Positions 7,802-15,004 of a stretch of DNA of 33,121 nt are shown here, piece by piece. A model generated the notes under the pieces. That model saw nothing but the letters and a program-made list of their open reading frames with translations. It was not told where the DNA came from and did no database searches. Origin of the DNA: CAYWEP01 sp964608945. Its GTDB lineage: Bacteria > Patescibacteriota > Microgenomatia > Levybacterales > UBA12049. Position 1 is the stretch's first letter; every line of letters begins with the position of its first letter. The position numbers were made by a program, and so were the translations under genes. The DNA is taken from contig CAZSQB010000006.1 of the NCBI GenBank assembly GCA_964608945.1, positions 1 through 33,121 of the forward strand, read 5' to 3'.

Positions 7802-8641
7802 CTATTGCTTCTTCGCAAACTGCGAGGAGATCCAACCTTCTTTTCCGCTTGGTAGTTTTATCTGATACCACCCATTCCTCTCATCGACTACCTCAAAGGT
7901 TTCACCGGGCGATACGCGATCAATCTCAACCGCGGTAAGGGAAGCGTCTGTACGAACTCTCAAGAACCCATTTGGCGTTTGTAAAATGGTGACCTTCACG
8001 CTCTTTGCCGGGGTTGGCGACAGCCCTGCTGAAGGCGATGCAATTGTCTCTACTTTTGCTTCATCGATGCCTAAATATATTCGGGTCGTGAGCTTGTACC
8101 CTTTTGGCGTACGGATACGGACAACCTTGTCTTTATATCCATTTTTCCTAACCCGCAAGGCGTGATCTGACTCAGTAAGATCTGATAATAAAAGCGGTGT
8201 TTGGCCGACAGATGCGTTATCCATAAATACCTCTGCTTTATCGGGAAGAGATAATACGAGAAGCTCTGTTGCTGATTTTTCAGGAAGCGAGGTTAGAAAA
8301 ATAACACTCCCATCAGAAACAGCAGCCTTGGCAAATTTTCTATCGACAACAGTTAAGACAGACGGAGCTATTTCTATTTTTTCCTGATACTCGCTAAGGG
8401 CGGTATCAATGGGGACAAGTCGAAGCGTATATGAACCAACTCTGAGCATGTCTGCTGCCTCACATTTGCAAAGCGGCGTTTGACCAATGAGCTTTCCGCC
8501 AAGATATACCTTGCTCTGCGGATTACTCGTCACTTGAAGCGCTCCTTTTACATTTTTGCGAATAAAGAAAAATTGGTAACTCAAAATAAGAATGACTGCG
8601 AGGATACATGCTGGGATAAGAAAAAAGAATAATTTCTTCAT
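7802..8641 (-). CDS. Membrane-anchored PEGA-domain protein with C-terminal SH3 domain
   Basis: 279 aa. An N-terminal signal anchor (~4-26) is followed by two PEGA-type beta domains: ~36-95 with SNPQSKVYLGGKLIGQTPL, and ~127-190 with LPDKAEVFMDNASVGQTPL. A bacterial SH3 domain ends the protein (~224-276; GFLRVRTDAS, NGWYQIKLPSGKEGWI). PEGA modules are usually extracellular or S-layer associated, and SH3b modules often bind peptidoglycan, so this is likely a surface protein that contacts the wall. It is transcribed alone from a good promoter (8659-8687) and converges on the glycan operon. No catalytic residues are visible. Confidence 0.85.
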   Translation of the reverse strand: MKKLFFFLIPACILAVILILSYQFFFIRKNVKGALQVTSNPQSKVYLGGKLIGQTPLCKCEAADMLRVGSYTLRLVPIDTALSEYQEKIEIAPSVLTVVDRKFAKAAVSDGSVIFLTSLPEKSATELLVLSLPDKAEVFMDNASVGQTPLLLSDLTESDHALRVRKNGYKDKVVRIRTPKGYKLTTRIYLGIDEAKVETIASPSAGLSPTPAKSVKVTILQTPNGFLRVRTDASLTAVEIDRVSPGETFEVVDERNGWYQIKLPSGKEGWISSQFAKKQ

Positions 8642-8658
8642 CAGGAAAGAATTAAGAT

Positions 8659-8687
8659 ACTATACCATAACGAAATCTAAAATCGCA
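8659..8687 (-). promoter_or_regulatory. Promoter of the PEGA/SH3 gene
   Basis: On the minus strand TTGCGA (8687-8682), a 17-bp spacer and TATAGT (8664-8659). The ATG at 8641 is 17 nt past the -10 box, giving a 5' leader of about 10 nt without a clear Shine-Dalgarno. Confidence 0.55.
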
Positions 8688-8790
8688 AAACTCAAATCTC
8701 AAAACGACAACGTAAATCTTAAATCTTTAAAAAAGATTTACGATTTTAGATGTAGATTTGTCATTTGAGATTTAAGATTTGAGATATTTG
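8665..8790. repeat. AT-rich word-repeat dyad between rdgB and the PEGA gene
   Basis: Low-complexity words of the type AAATCTAAAATC / CTCAAATCTCAAA are arranged as a large dyad. Its centre is a perfect 10-bp hairpin CGTAAATCTT...AAGATTTACG (about 8710-8742). The right end enters the rdgB coding sequence and supplies its last codons (KYLKS) and stop. No tandem unit is constant in length, so this is neither a CRISPR nor a simple microsatellite. Confidence 0.7.
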
Positions 8791-9383
8791 AGGATGATTG
8801 GTTTAAGCTTCTTAACGGCTTTAAAGCGGTGATTATATTTTTCCATTTCGGATGGGGAGAGGTCTTTTTCATGGTAATATTTTTTTATCTCGGGTAAATA
8901 AAAATAAAGTCGAAATGGAAATCCGCGAAAATATTTCTTGAATGGTTTTTTTACGACAATACCTTCTACTCTCCCCTCCGTGCTCCATGTTCTCCCGTCT
9001 GGTAGCGCAAGTGTTAGGACGAGTACAAATGACGCGTGCCTATTGCCATCAGGAAGTACTCTAGCGACTTTTGCCATATGCGCCTGCAGTTGCCCATCTG
9101 TCGCATCATACCCCAACCACCGCTTACTCTTTACTCCCGGCTCACCACTGAGGGCTGCAATTTCAATTCCCCCATCATCTGCGATCGCCGGAAGACCAGT
9201 TAGCTTTGCAAAGAAAAGCGCTTTTTTCTTAGAATTCTCCTCATATGTCTTCCCGTCTTCCTCAACATCCGTATCAATCCCTAAATCAGACAATGAAACA
9301 AGCGTTACTGGTAAATCAGAAAGGAATTCTTTCAACTCATATATCTTTGCCTTGTTATGTGTAGCAATAAGAAGCGTTTGCAT
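8772..9383 (-). CDS. rdgB: RdgB/HAM1-like XTP/dITP pyrophosphatase
   Basis: 203 aa. Family motifs are ATHNKAK (7-13), EDGKTYEENSKKKA (~42-55) and IADDGGIEI (~66-74, the usual SDDSGL site), then PGVKSKRW (usually PGVYSARY). The enzyme hydrolyses deaminated purine nucleoside triphosphates to keep them out of nucleic acids. The C-terminal third is unusual: the GYDPxF loop is replaced by GFPFRLYFYLP, and the SHR of the K-x-x-x-S-H-R motif reads NHR. Substrate choice may therefore differ. The ATG overlaps the lysS stop by one base (TAATG), so the two are co-translated. The last five codons and the stop are embedded in an intergenic repeat. Confidence 0.82.
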   Translation of the reverse strand: MQTLLIATHNKAKIYELKEFLSDLPVTLVSLSDLGIDTDVEEDGKTYEENSKKKALFFAKLTGLPAIADDGGIEIAALSGEPGVKSKRWLGYDATDGQLQAHMAKVARVLPDGNRHASFVLVLTLALPDGRTWSTEGRVEGIVVKKPFKKYFRGFPFRLYFYLPEIKKYYHEKDLSPSEMEKYNHRFKAVKKLKPIILKYLKS

Positions 9384-11689
9384 TACGAAGCGGTTTCGAC
9401 TCCAAATAGCTCTAGCTTCCCACCACAGTATTTTATAATTGCATCACAGGCTTCTTTAAGTGTCTTTTCAACTTGCTCTGGCGCAATATCATAAACGCCA
9501 TCGACATTGATATAGAGATTTTTCGTATCTAATTGTATCGCTGTTCTCTGCGCATCGCGATAGTTAAAATCAATATTGTATCCGCCGTTTTGATCAAAAT
9601 ATGCAAGCTCTGTTTCTTTATATTTTGTGGGTTCTGTATCGCCAAGAAGCAATATCTCCTCACCCTCTTTTGGAAATCGCAGCACTGTTGGAAAATGAAT
9701 GTTGTCCAAATCAAACGCGCCGACCGATATTCTATTTCTCATGACTACTAGATTATAGGCATCAACGCAGGTATTCACTGTATACAATCCTTTGTTAAGC
9801 GCGACACGCCTGAGGAGCGCTTCAGGACTTGGTCTTCTTGAATGCCAATCTATCCCCATTTCTTTATAGAGCTTTCGGTAACTCAAAATCTCAGGAAACC
9901 TCCCCAACTCCTCAGTCGTCAACCCTTCCAAAGATTTTAATAATGCTTCTTTATCTTTTTCTAATTCCGAATTTGTTTTTTCAATTGTTACTCCTTTAAT
10001 AATAGAAATACCAATTGAGATTGATGGATATTTTCCTTTAACTATGCTATCAATAGAAAAAATCTCTGGTTTTATTTTGTCATTCTGAGGCGTAACCGAA
10101 GAATTTTTAAGATCCTTCATTTCATTCAGGATGACATTATTAAAATCTTTGGAAACTTCTTCAAACCGCCTCCTCGCAAAATCTTTATTAAAATGTATCA
10201 GCCAGGCAGCTTTTGGTCCGTAGTCCTTATCAAGTAATGAAATATAAATCGCACCGAACGCCTGATGTGACTCTAGCCCTAGTTCTTTTGACCAAAGATA
10301 AATCTGCTGTTGGAACTCATCGGCATTCCAGTCTTTATCAATCTCGCTTGCCAGCTTTTTAAGAAATGTTTTTTGTTTGTCGGAAAGATTTTTTGCTTTT
10401 TCAGGAATGTCTTCTTTTAATTCGTATTTTGCAGAATCAGGCGCAAATCGCTCAACCCATATTTTTGCATACGGTACCCACTCCTCCATGCCATACTCTT
10501 TAATCTTATGCTCCGCATTTGGCATTTGTACCCATTGGGCTGAGTTTATGAATCGCGATTTGAGTGGGGGCATTTTGACATTACTCATGTCAATCTGTGA
10601 ATATTCAAATGCCCTTGCTAAATCCTCGTCTGCTTTTAAGTCTTTCTTAAATGCGTCATATTCAGTCGCTGCTTGTTGGTAATCATCAAAAAGATCTGGA
10701 ATAGTATTACCTCCTGGATCAAAATTAATCGCCTGGTTGAGTTTGGTTTTTACCATTAGAAACCGTAAAAGCTCCGGTGGCAGAATCTCAAGCATTTCCG
10801 CTGCGGATGATCCAAGTCCTTTTGATGATGACATTTTCCGACCACCGACCAAGAAAAACTCATAAGGAAGGGGATAGGGAACAGGGTAGTTAATTATCCG
10901 CTCGCAAATTTTTGTTGCCAGGTCATGTGACCCGCCAGCAGACATGTGGTCTTTTCCCGCACCTTCGACCGTAATACCGATGACTTTCCATTTCACTGCC
11001 CATTCTATTTTCCATGGTAATTTTCCGGCCACATGCCCCTTACCACTGAAAGGCGATGCTTTGCCTTTATATCCACATCCTTTTGCCCAGTCGAGCCGAT
11101 TTACGTCGCAGGTGAAATGGACATTCTCCGAATCCCAGTCAAACACTTTTGTTGTTGAGACTTTTCCGCACTCTGTGCAGTAAACCTGAAATGGATACCA
11201 ATCTTTTGCAAGCGGTTTTTTGTACATCCCTTCATAGATCTTCCGGATTTCTGCTGCTCTGTCTAGACATAGCTTGATATCGTCATTCATTTTTTCACTC
11301 TCATAAATATCTGTTGCCCAGAGTATCTCTGGATGACATCCGATTACTGTAAAGACATCGATAAAATCTTTGGCATAATACTCTGCATAATTTGCATATC
11401 CTTCAACTGGGGATGGGATCTTATACAACGGTGTTCCCATGTATTGCTCAAATTTTTCCTTGGGTAAATAAATAGGCAGTGAATCCATCGGATCGTGGTT
11501 ATCAAAGACATAGGTGTATTTCGCTTTAACACCACTATCCTGTAACGCTTTATATACTAAATCATGAGTCACAACACCACGAAGCGCACCAACATGGATT
11601 TTCCCAGACGGCGTCTTCATATCATCCACCCACTCAAAGGGGAGATTTCGTTTTTTTATCTCTTGTGCTTCTTTATCCGCCCAAAACAT
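9383..11689 (-). CDS. lysS: Class I lysyl-tRNA synthetase fused to a C-terminal B3/4 domain
   Basis: 768 aa, versus ~520 for normal class I LysRS. Residues 1-~515 are the synthetase: HVGA (32-35, HIGH motif), Cys-rich zinc segments (~170-210, CTEC and GCGYKG), KMSSSKG (~285-291) and the helical anticodon-binding end (AFGAIYISLLDKDYGPKAAW, then NKDFARRRFEE), where family members stop. It then runs through a repeat-encoded linker (~519-537) into ~220 residues with B3/4 hallmarks: RPSPEALLRRVALNKGLYTV, N-x-x-V-D-A-Y-N, G-A-F-D-L-D, LRFPKEGEE, and a final D-x-x-x-T-A-I segment. B3/4 domains edit mischarged tRNA in PheRS and as free proteins, so trans- or cis-editing is an inference. A -10-like TAGAAT lies 6 nt before the ATG. 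The stop overlaps rdgB. Confidence 0.92.
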   Translation of the reverse strand: MFWADKEAQEIKKRNLPFEWVDDMKTPSGKIHVGALRGVVTHDLVYKALQDSGVKAKYTYVFDNHDPMDSLPIYLPKEKFEQYMGTPLYKIPSPVEGYANYAEYYAKDFIDVFTVIGCHPEILWATDIYESEKMNDDIKLCLDRAAEIRKIYEGMYKKPLAKDWYPFQVYCTECGKVSTTKVFDWDSENVHFTCDVNRLDWAKGCGYKGKASPFSGKGHVAGKLPWKIEWAVKWKVIGITVEGAGKDHMSAGGSHDLATKICERIINYPVPYPLPYEFFLVGGRKMSSSKGLGSSAAEMLEILPPELLRFLMVKTKLNQAINFDPGGNTIPDLFDDYQQAATEYDAFKKDLKADEDLARAFEYSQIDMSNVKMPPLKSRFINSAQWVQMPNAEHKIKEYGMEEWVPYAKIWVERFAPDSAKYELKEDIPEKAKNLSDKQKTFLKKLASEIDKDWNADEFQQQIYLWSKELGLESHQAFGAIYISLLDKDYGPKAAWLIHFNKDFARRRFEEVSKDFNNVILNEMKDLKNSSVTPQNDKIKPEIFSIDSIVKGKYPSISIGISIIKGVTIEKTNSELEKDKEALLKSLEGLTTEELGRFPEILSYRKLYKEMGIDWHSRRPSPEALLRRVALNKGLYTVNTCVDAYNLVVMRNRISVGAFDLDNIHFPTVLRFPKEGEEILLLGDTEPTKYKETELAYFDQNGGYNIDFNYRDAQRTAIQLDTKNLYINVDGVYDIAPEQVEKTLKEACDAIIKYCGGKLELFGVETAS
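10079..10135. repeat. REP-like palindrome in frame inside lysS (domain linker)
   Basis: Begins GTCATTCTGAGG and ends CAGGATGAC, with the inner arms GAAGAATTTTTAAGATCCTTC: the usual GTCATTCTGA...GAAGAATC / GATCCTTC...AGGATGAC palindrome. It is read on the minus strand as VILNEMKDLKNSSVTPQND, in phase, exactly between the synthetase and the B3/4 domain. Confidence 0.8.
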
Positions 11690-11734
11690 AGTGTTATTCT
11701 ACTCCATTCTTGTAGTTTATTAAAGTTCTGGTAG

Positions 11735-12250
11735 CTATAGTCGTTCAGCTTGTTTTCTTGCTCGGTATTCATCGCATCTTTCCCATCCGATAACACCTGG
11801 CACTAATGTATGCCCCCCTCTTCCGATGACGTCTGTAAAACCCTTTACTCTTCTGTACTCCCCTTCGGACCGAGGTTTTCCTGTAAACAGCTGATACGTG
11901 TGTGGCTCTGGTTGGGGCTGCGGCCTTAACCCAACTACCTCCCCGTGACCTTGTGGCGAAACATAAAATTTTGATTTATAAAGCCCGAGCCCTGTAAAAG
12001 TAATCACTTGCTCTAGGTTTTTTGGGCCAAACCCATCATAGTTTAACTCAACAATCTCTATGGGTTCTTCTATGTCGCTTAGTCCAGGAAAAACCTCTCG
12101 TAAACCCTCCTCATCCACTGGATCTAACGCTTTTGGTAGGTTGAGTAGATCGTCCGTATATCCCAACTGAACTATTCCGGAACGATCAGGCCCTGCAAAA
12201 ATGAGAGTCTCCTCTCCTGTCCACCCATCAATATGTGTGATAATTGCCAT
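11735..12250 (-). CDS. Hypothetical protein, 171 aa
   Basis: I do not recognise this protein. It is soluble and rich in acidic and strand-like segments (for example ETLIFAGPDRSGIVQLGY, PIEIVELNYDGFG), with a Pro-rich stretch PQPQPEP near 110 and a basic C-terminus. The start is decided by an AGGAGG 8 nt before the ATG at 12250, one of the few clear Shine-Dalgarno sites in the window; the in-frame TTG at 12256 is too close to it. The start lies within the tail of the decayed gene upstream, so the two once formed a coupled pair. Being the only intact ORF in the decayed stretch, it may be a surviving half of a two-gene accessory system. Confidence 0.65.
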   Translation of the reverse strand: MAIITHIDGWTGEETLIFAGPDRSGIVQLGYTDDLLNLPKALDPVDEEGLREVFPGLSDIEEPIEIVELNYDGFGPKNLEQVITFTGLGLYKSKFYVSPQGHGEVVGLRPQPQPEPHTYQLFTGKPRSEGEYRRVKGFTDVIGRGGHTLVPGVIGWERCDEYRARKQAERL

Positions 12251-12759
12251 ATCCAATTCCTCCTATATTCATTCCTGAATGAGAATCCAAAAATACTGTC
12301 TCATAAAGCGTTGTTGTCTCAATCACCGGCGGTGCTCCCTCAGGATACAAATACCGTCGCTCTCATATATACGTAACAACATCAAGCAATGGATGTCTAA
12401 CCTCCTCACGACTATGAATAAGCCTCCCAAATTCGTCATATGCATATTTAGCAATGCGTTGCGGATTATAGCCAAATTTCGTTGTCGGCCCCTCAAACCG
12501 CACAACTCGACCATTGACATCAAGAAGATATGTCCTATCCTCAGCCTTTTCAGCTATGAGAGCTGTATTACGGTTTCTATGTAGCTCTACATAAAATTCA
12601 TCGGACGCTCCATTTTTTAGAATGGTCATACAATGAGAGCAATTCATCTCTCCGCAAGCCTTCATAGGCCCCAGGTCCATTTGGCCGCACAGCATACCAC
12701 CGCTGCAATATTCCGCTTGCATTTTCTGTTATAGCTCTTTCTTCAACTCTATTCCCCAT
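12228..12759 (-). pseudogene. Decayed hypothetical gene (frameshift plus in-frame UGA)
   Basis: Three pieces read as one protein. The first frame runs from ATG 12759 (MGNRVEERAITEN...) to a run of six A at about 12609-12614, where it leaves frame. The second frame carries on from there (NGASDEFYVELHRNRN..., LLDVNGRVVRFEGPTTKFGY, YAYDEFGRLIHSREE) to a UGA at 12365-12363. After that stop the same frame continues with protein-like sequence (ERRYLYPEGAPPVIETTTLY...) to 12228, overlapping the next gene's Shine-Dalgarno and start. One fewer A restores the first junction. The Y-D-x-x-G-R-L element resembles YD-repeat or MORN-like strands. The original product would be about 175 aa, function unknown. 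Sequencing error cannot be excluded for the homopolymer. Confidence 0.6.
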
Positions 12760-12783
12760 AAAAAAATCCGATCTTTTAACCAC

Positions 12784-12837
12784 AAAAAAAACCCTCTAAT
12801 GAGGGGTCAACAAAAAAAAAGACCCCTCTACGAGAGG
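12784..12837 (-). terminator. Rho-independent terminator (minus strand)
   Basis: A strong hairpin: CCTCT (12793-12797) and GAGGGGTC (12801-12808) pair with GACCCCTC (12821-12828) and AGAGG (12833-12837). On the minus strand it is followed by eight T (12791-12784). It ends transcription coming from 13403-12907 and sits ~25 bp before the start of the next decayed gene, so it could also act as a leader attenuator. Confidence 0.75.
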
Positions 12838-12906
12838 TTCTTCTTTGTATTTAATGATTCAATTCCAATGTTCATATTTCTTTTGTAATTTATTATACCA
12901 CATTTG

Positions 12907-13403
12907 TCAAGAATTTCCAGGAAATCGGCTAAATCTTGTCTCCCTTCTCATATCCCATTTCGTAAAATCAAAAGCGCTTCCCTCAGGAGCCGCGTTGAGA
13001 GTTAACTTCGTAGTAAATGGTAGCCGTAATTCGCTCTCTGGGATTAATACATAATATCGCGTTGTTCTCCCTTGCCTCGTCGATCCTCTGATTGGGTGAA
13101 CATCAGACCATCCAGGATCTTCTAATTGCTCAACTACATAGGTTGCTCGATCTAATAATCCTGCATTCGATAATACCCCAACAACTTCTTCTCCCGTTTG
13201 AATACTTCCAACCCTACCTTTAGCAATCTCTTCTAAGGCAAGCGCCCAGTCTCGACCTACAATATCTTGATCGAGCAATGGTTGTATTGCATCCTTACCC
13301 TTTTGCTCAATATATCATTATAAAAGGCCCTTTAATGTCGCTCTAAATAAGGATGCGCCCAAGCTTGTTCAAATGTTGGACGTCGAGGTATCTCTGCTAC
13401 CAT
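12907..13403 (-). pseudogene. Decayed hypothetical gene (frameshifted 5' end)
   Basis: From the ATG at 13403 a short frame reads MVAEIPRRPTFEQAWAHPYL and stops at 13332. The long open part is in another frame, from after a stop at 13317 down to 12907, and starts abruptly with YIEQKGKDAIQPLLDQDIVG without a proper start codon. It continues for ~135 residues, including GWSDVHPIRGSTRQGRTTRY and LPFTTKLTLNAAPEGSAFDF. At least one and probably two indels lie between 13345 and 13315. I do not recognise the family. It follows the severed murB fragment by about 10 bp, so it belongs to the island. Confidence 0.5.
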
Positions 13404-13413
13404 ATAAAAACAA

Positions 13414-13668
13414 TTACTGTATAATCTCCGCTTCTAATTCCGGGGAGAAACCAAAGGTTTCATAGAATTTTTGTTTAATCTTTTCAATTATCGCCAACAC
13501 ATCTTCTGCTTTTGCATTATTCACATTACTAATATAATTCGCATGCTTCTCAGTAATTTTTGCTCCACCAACTTGCATACCAGAAAATCCAAGTCGCTTT
13601 ATCACATAACCCATCGACACTTTTCCATGACACTTCTTGATTTCTTTTACTATCTTTCCTAAATATAT
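13414..13668 (-). pseudogene. Severed 3' end of a second murB
   Basis: 84 codons in frame after a UGA, without a start of their own. They match MurB residues ~237-319: HGKVSMGYVIKRLGFSGMQV, then the SNVNNAKAEDVLAIIE region and a terminal ELEAEIIQ. The middle is identical at DNA level to the intact murB (114 bp), while both flanks are clearly diverged: KIKQKFYETFGFSPELEAEIIQ-type residues here versus RIKQKFSDIFGFEPELEAEIVH-type in the intact gene. The N-terminal three quarters, including the FAD site, are absent, so it cannot work. It looks like a foreign or displaced murB allele left at an island boundary. Confidence 0.85.
13490..13603. repeat. 114-bp direct repeat, copy 1 (in the murB fragment)
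   Basis: Identical base for base to 17251-17364 within the intact murB. Outside the block the two murB tails differ at roughly a third of positions. The two copies frame the HAD / aminotransferase / dioxygenase cassette. Confidence 0.97.
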
Positions 13669-13699
13669 TCATCTTCTTGATAACTCTTTTAATACTATA

Positions 13700-14998
13700 C
13701 TACTCTTCAATATGCTCACCTCGAATTACTATATTGTCTCTCTCAATACCAGCCTGTTCTGCAATGAGATAAAAAGAATCTCGTAAAAGTCGTATCCCCG
13801 CGCGAGGATGGTCAATACTCAATTTATCCAAGTAGCCTTGGAAAAGCTTTAATACCATCGCAGTTTTTTCTACATTCGGAGACCAATTCAAATTAGGAAT
13901 TAGCTGAATCTCTCCTGAAAAGTTTCCCACCCGTATACTGTTTTTCCTTTCTTCATAAGGTACTACCCGAGAAGCTGGTGGAAGTGCATCAGCTAAGCCT
14001 GGAACTGCTATCTCTACCCTATCTTCATCTATTAAATGGGCGTCATATGCTGTCATCAATATCATTTTTTTAAGACGCGCCAAGGCATTAATAGGTGCTC
14101 CTTTAGATAGCTCTAGGCATAGTTGTTCCATTTCGGCAAAGCAGTCTTGAATAGTTTCTTTTCGTAACGACATACAATGCCGAGGCGCAGTTACAATGTC
14201 AATTCCGAGTCCTGAAAAGTGAATTGTATTTCCGGATATATCAATTATTGGGGTAAAAGCTTCCTCTTCTAAACCTAAATAGTGCAACAATTCTTTCATG
14301 TGCTTGATTATGTGAACCATGGTGCCAAGGATTTCGATTTTAGTCTCTTTAGAAGTAGGCTTATACAAAACAGCATCTATACGATTGGACAGTGCGCCTT
14401 CTATATCGCTTTTTATGTCATCTCCAACAAATAATGCAGATTCAGAAGTAGCATTAAGTTCTTGTAGTGCAGCAGCAAAAAGCTGACGCGAAGGCTTAGG
14501 ATGCCCTATTTGTTCTGAAGTAACTAGCGCGTCAATAAGATGCGCGATACCTATAGCCTCCATTTTTTCTGTTTGGTCTCTTGTTTGGCCGTTGGTCACA
14601 ACACCAATTTTAAAACCGTGCTCGTTAAGACGTACTAACGTCTCGACAGAACCGGGAGTTGCCCTCCTATCTTGAAAATAAACTTCATCATAAGAAGCTA
14701 AAAATGCATCCACGCCTTCACTGCCTGGAGCAGGAAGACTAAGGTTTTCGAAAAAAATCCTCACTTTTTCACGATCTTTTTCCTCATAGGAAATTTCCAT
14801 TTTTAAATATCGGTCATACGCTACTTGTAACGATGCGTTGTACGTATCAATAAGCTGATTGACTGTAAAAGAATCTAATCCGAACTGTTCTCGATTTGCG
14901 CTTATAGCGTTTCGAAGTGAGTAAAAATGGTCAAACAACGTATTATCTAAATCAAAAAGAACCGTATTTTTGCCTGACATTTCCAAATTTTCAGTCAT
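13700..14998 (-). CDS. HAD-superfamily hydrolase with unknown C-terminal domain
   Basis: 432 aa. The N-terminal ~225 residues are a HAD phosphatase (YjjG/HAD-IA type): FDLDNTLFD with D16 and D18, T135 in VVTNGQ, K168 in GHPKPSRQ, and the acidic FVGDDIKSD (D193, D194, D198), so all four catalytic motifs are present. A C1-type helical cap lies between motifs I and II. The C-terminal ~200 residues (SGNTIHFSGLGIDIVTAPRH, LARLKKMILMTAYDAH, IQLIPNLNWSP) are unknown to me and look like a separate mixed alpha/beta domain. It dephosphorylates an unknown small molecule. It is the last gene of the island cassette, starting 6 bp after the aminotransferase stop. Confidence 0.82.
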   Translation of the reverse strand: MTENLEMSGKNTVLFDLDNTLFDHFYSLRNAISANREQFGLDSFTVNQLIDTYNASLQVAYDRYLKMEISYEEKDREKVRIFFENLSLPAPGSEGVDAFLASYDEVYFQDRRATPGSVETLVRLNEHGFKIGVVTNGQTRDQTEKMEAIGIAHLIDALVTSEQIGHPKPSRQLFAAALQELNATSESALFVGDDIKSDIEGALSNRIDAVLYKPTSKETKIEILGTMVHIIKHMKELLHYLGLEEEAFTPIIDISGNTIHFSGLGIDIVTAPRHCMSLRKETIQDCFAEMEQLCLELSKGAPINALARLKKMILMTAYDAHLIDEDRVEIAVPGLADALPPASRVVPYEERKNSIRVGNFSGEIQLIPNLNWSPNVEKTAMVLKLFQGYLDKLSIDHPRAGIRLLRDSFYLIAEQAGIERDNIVIRGEHIEE

Positions 14999-15004
14999 AG
15001 TTGT

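Noticed and set aside
12228..12365. Recoding of UGA (as in Gracilibacteria or SR1) to explain the open frame past the stop
   Set aside because: UGA is the natural end of many intact genes here, for example at 3955-3957, 5788-5790, 28629-28631 and 30897-30899, where homologues also end.
13300..13420. tRNA gene as integration site of the island
   Set aside because: A GTTCAAAT-like string is present but no acceptor stem or cloverleaf can be formed; the boundary is murB, not a tRNA.
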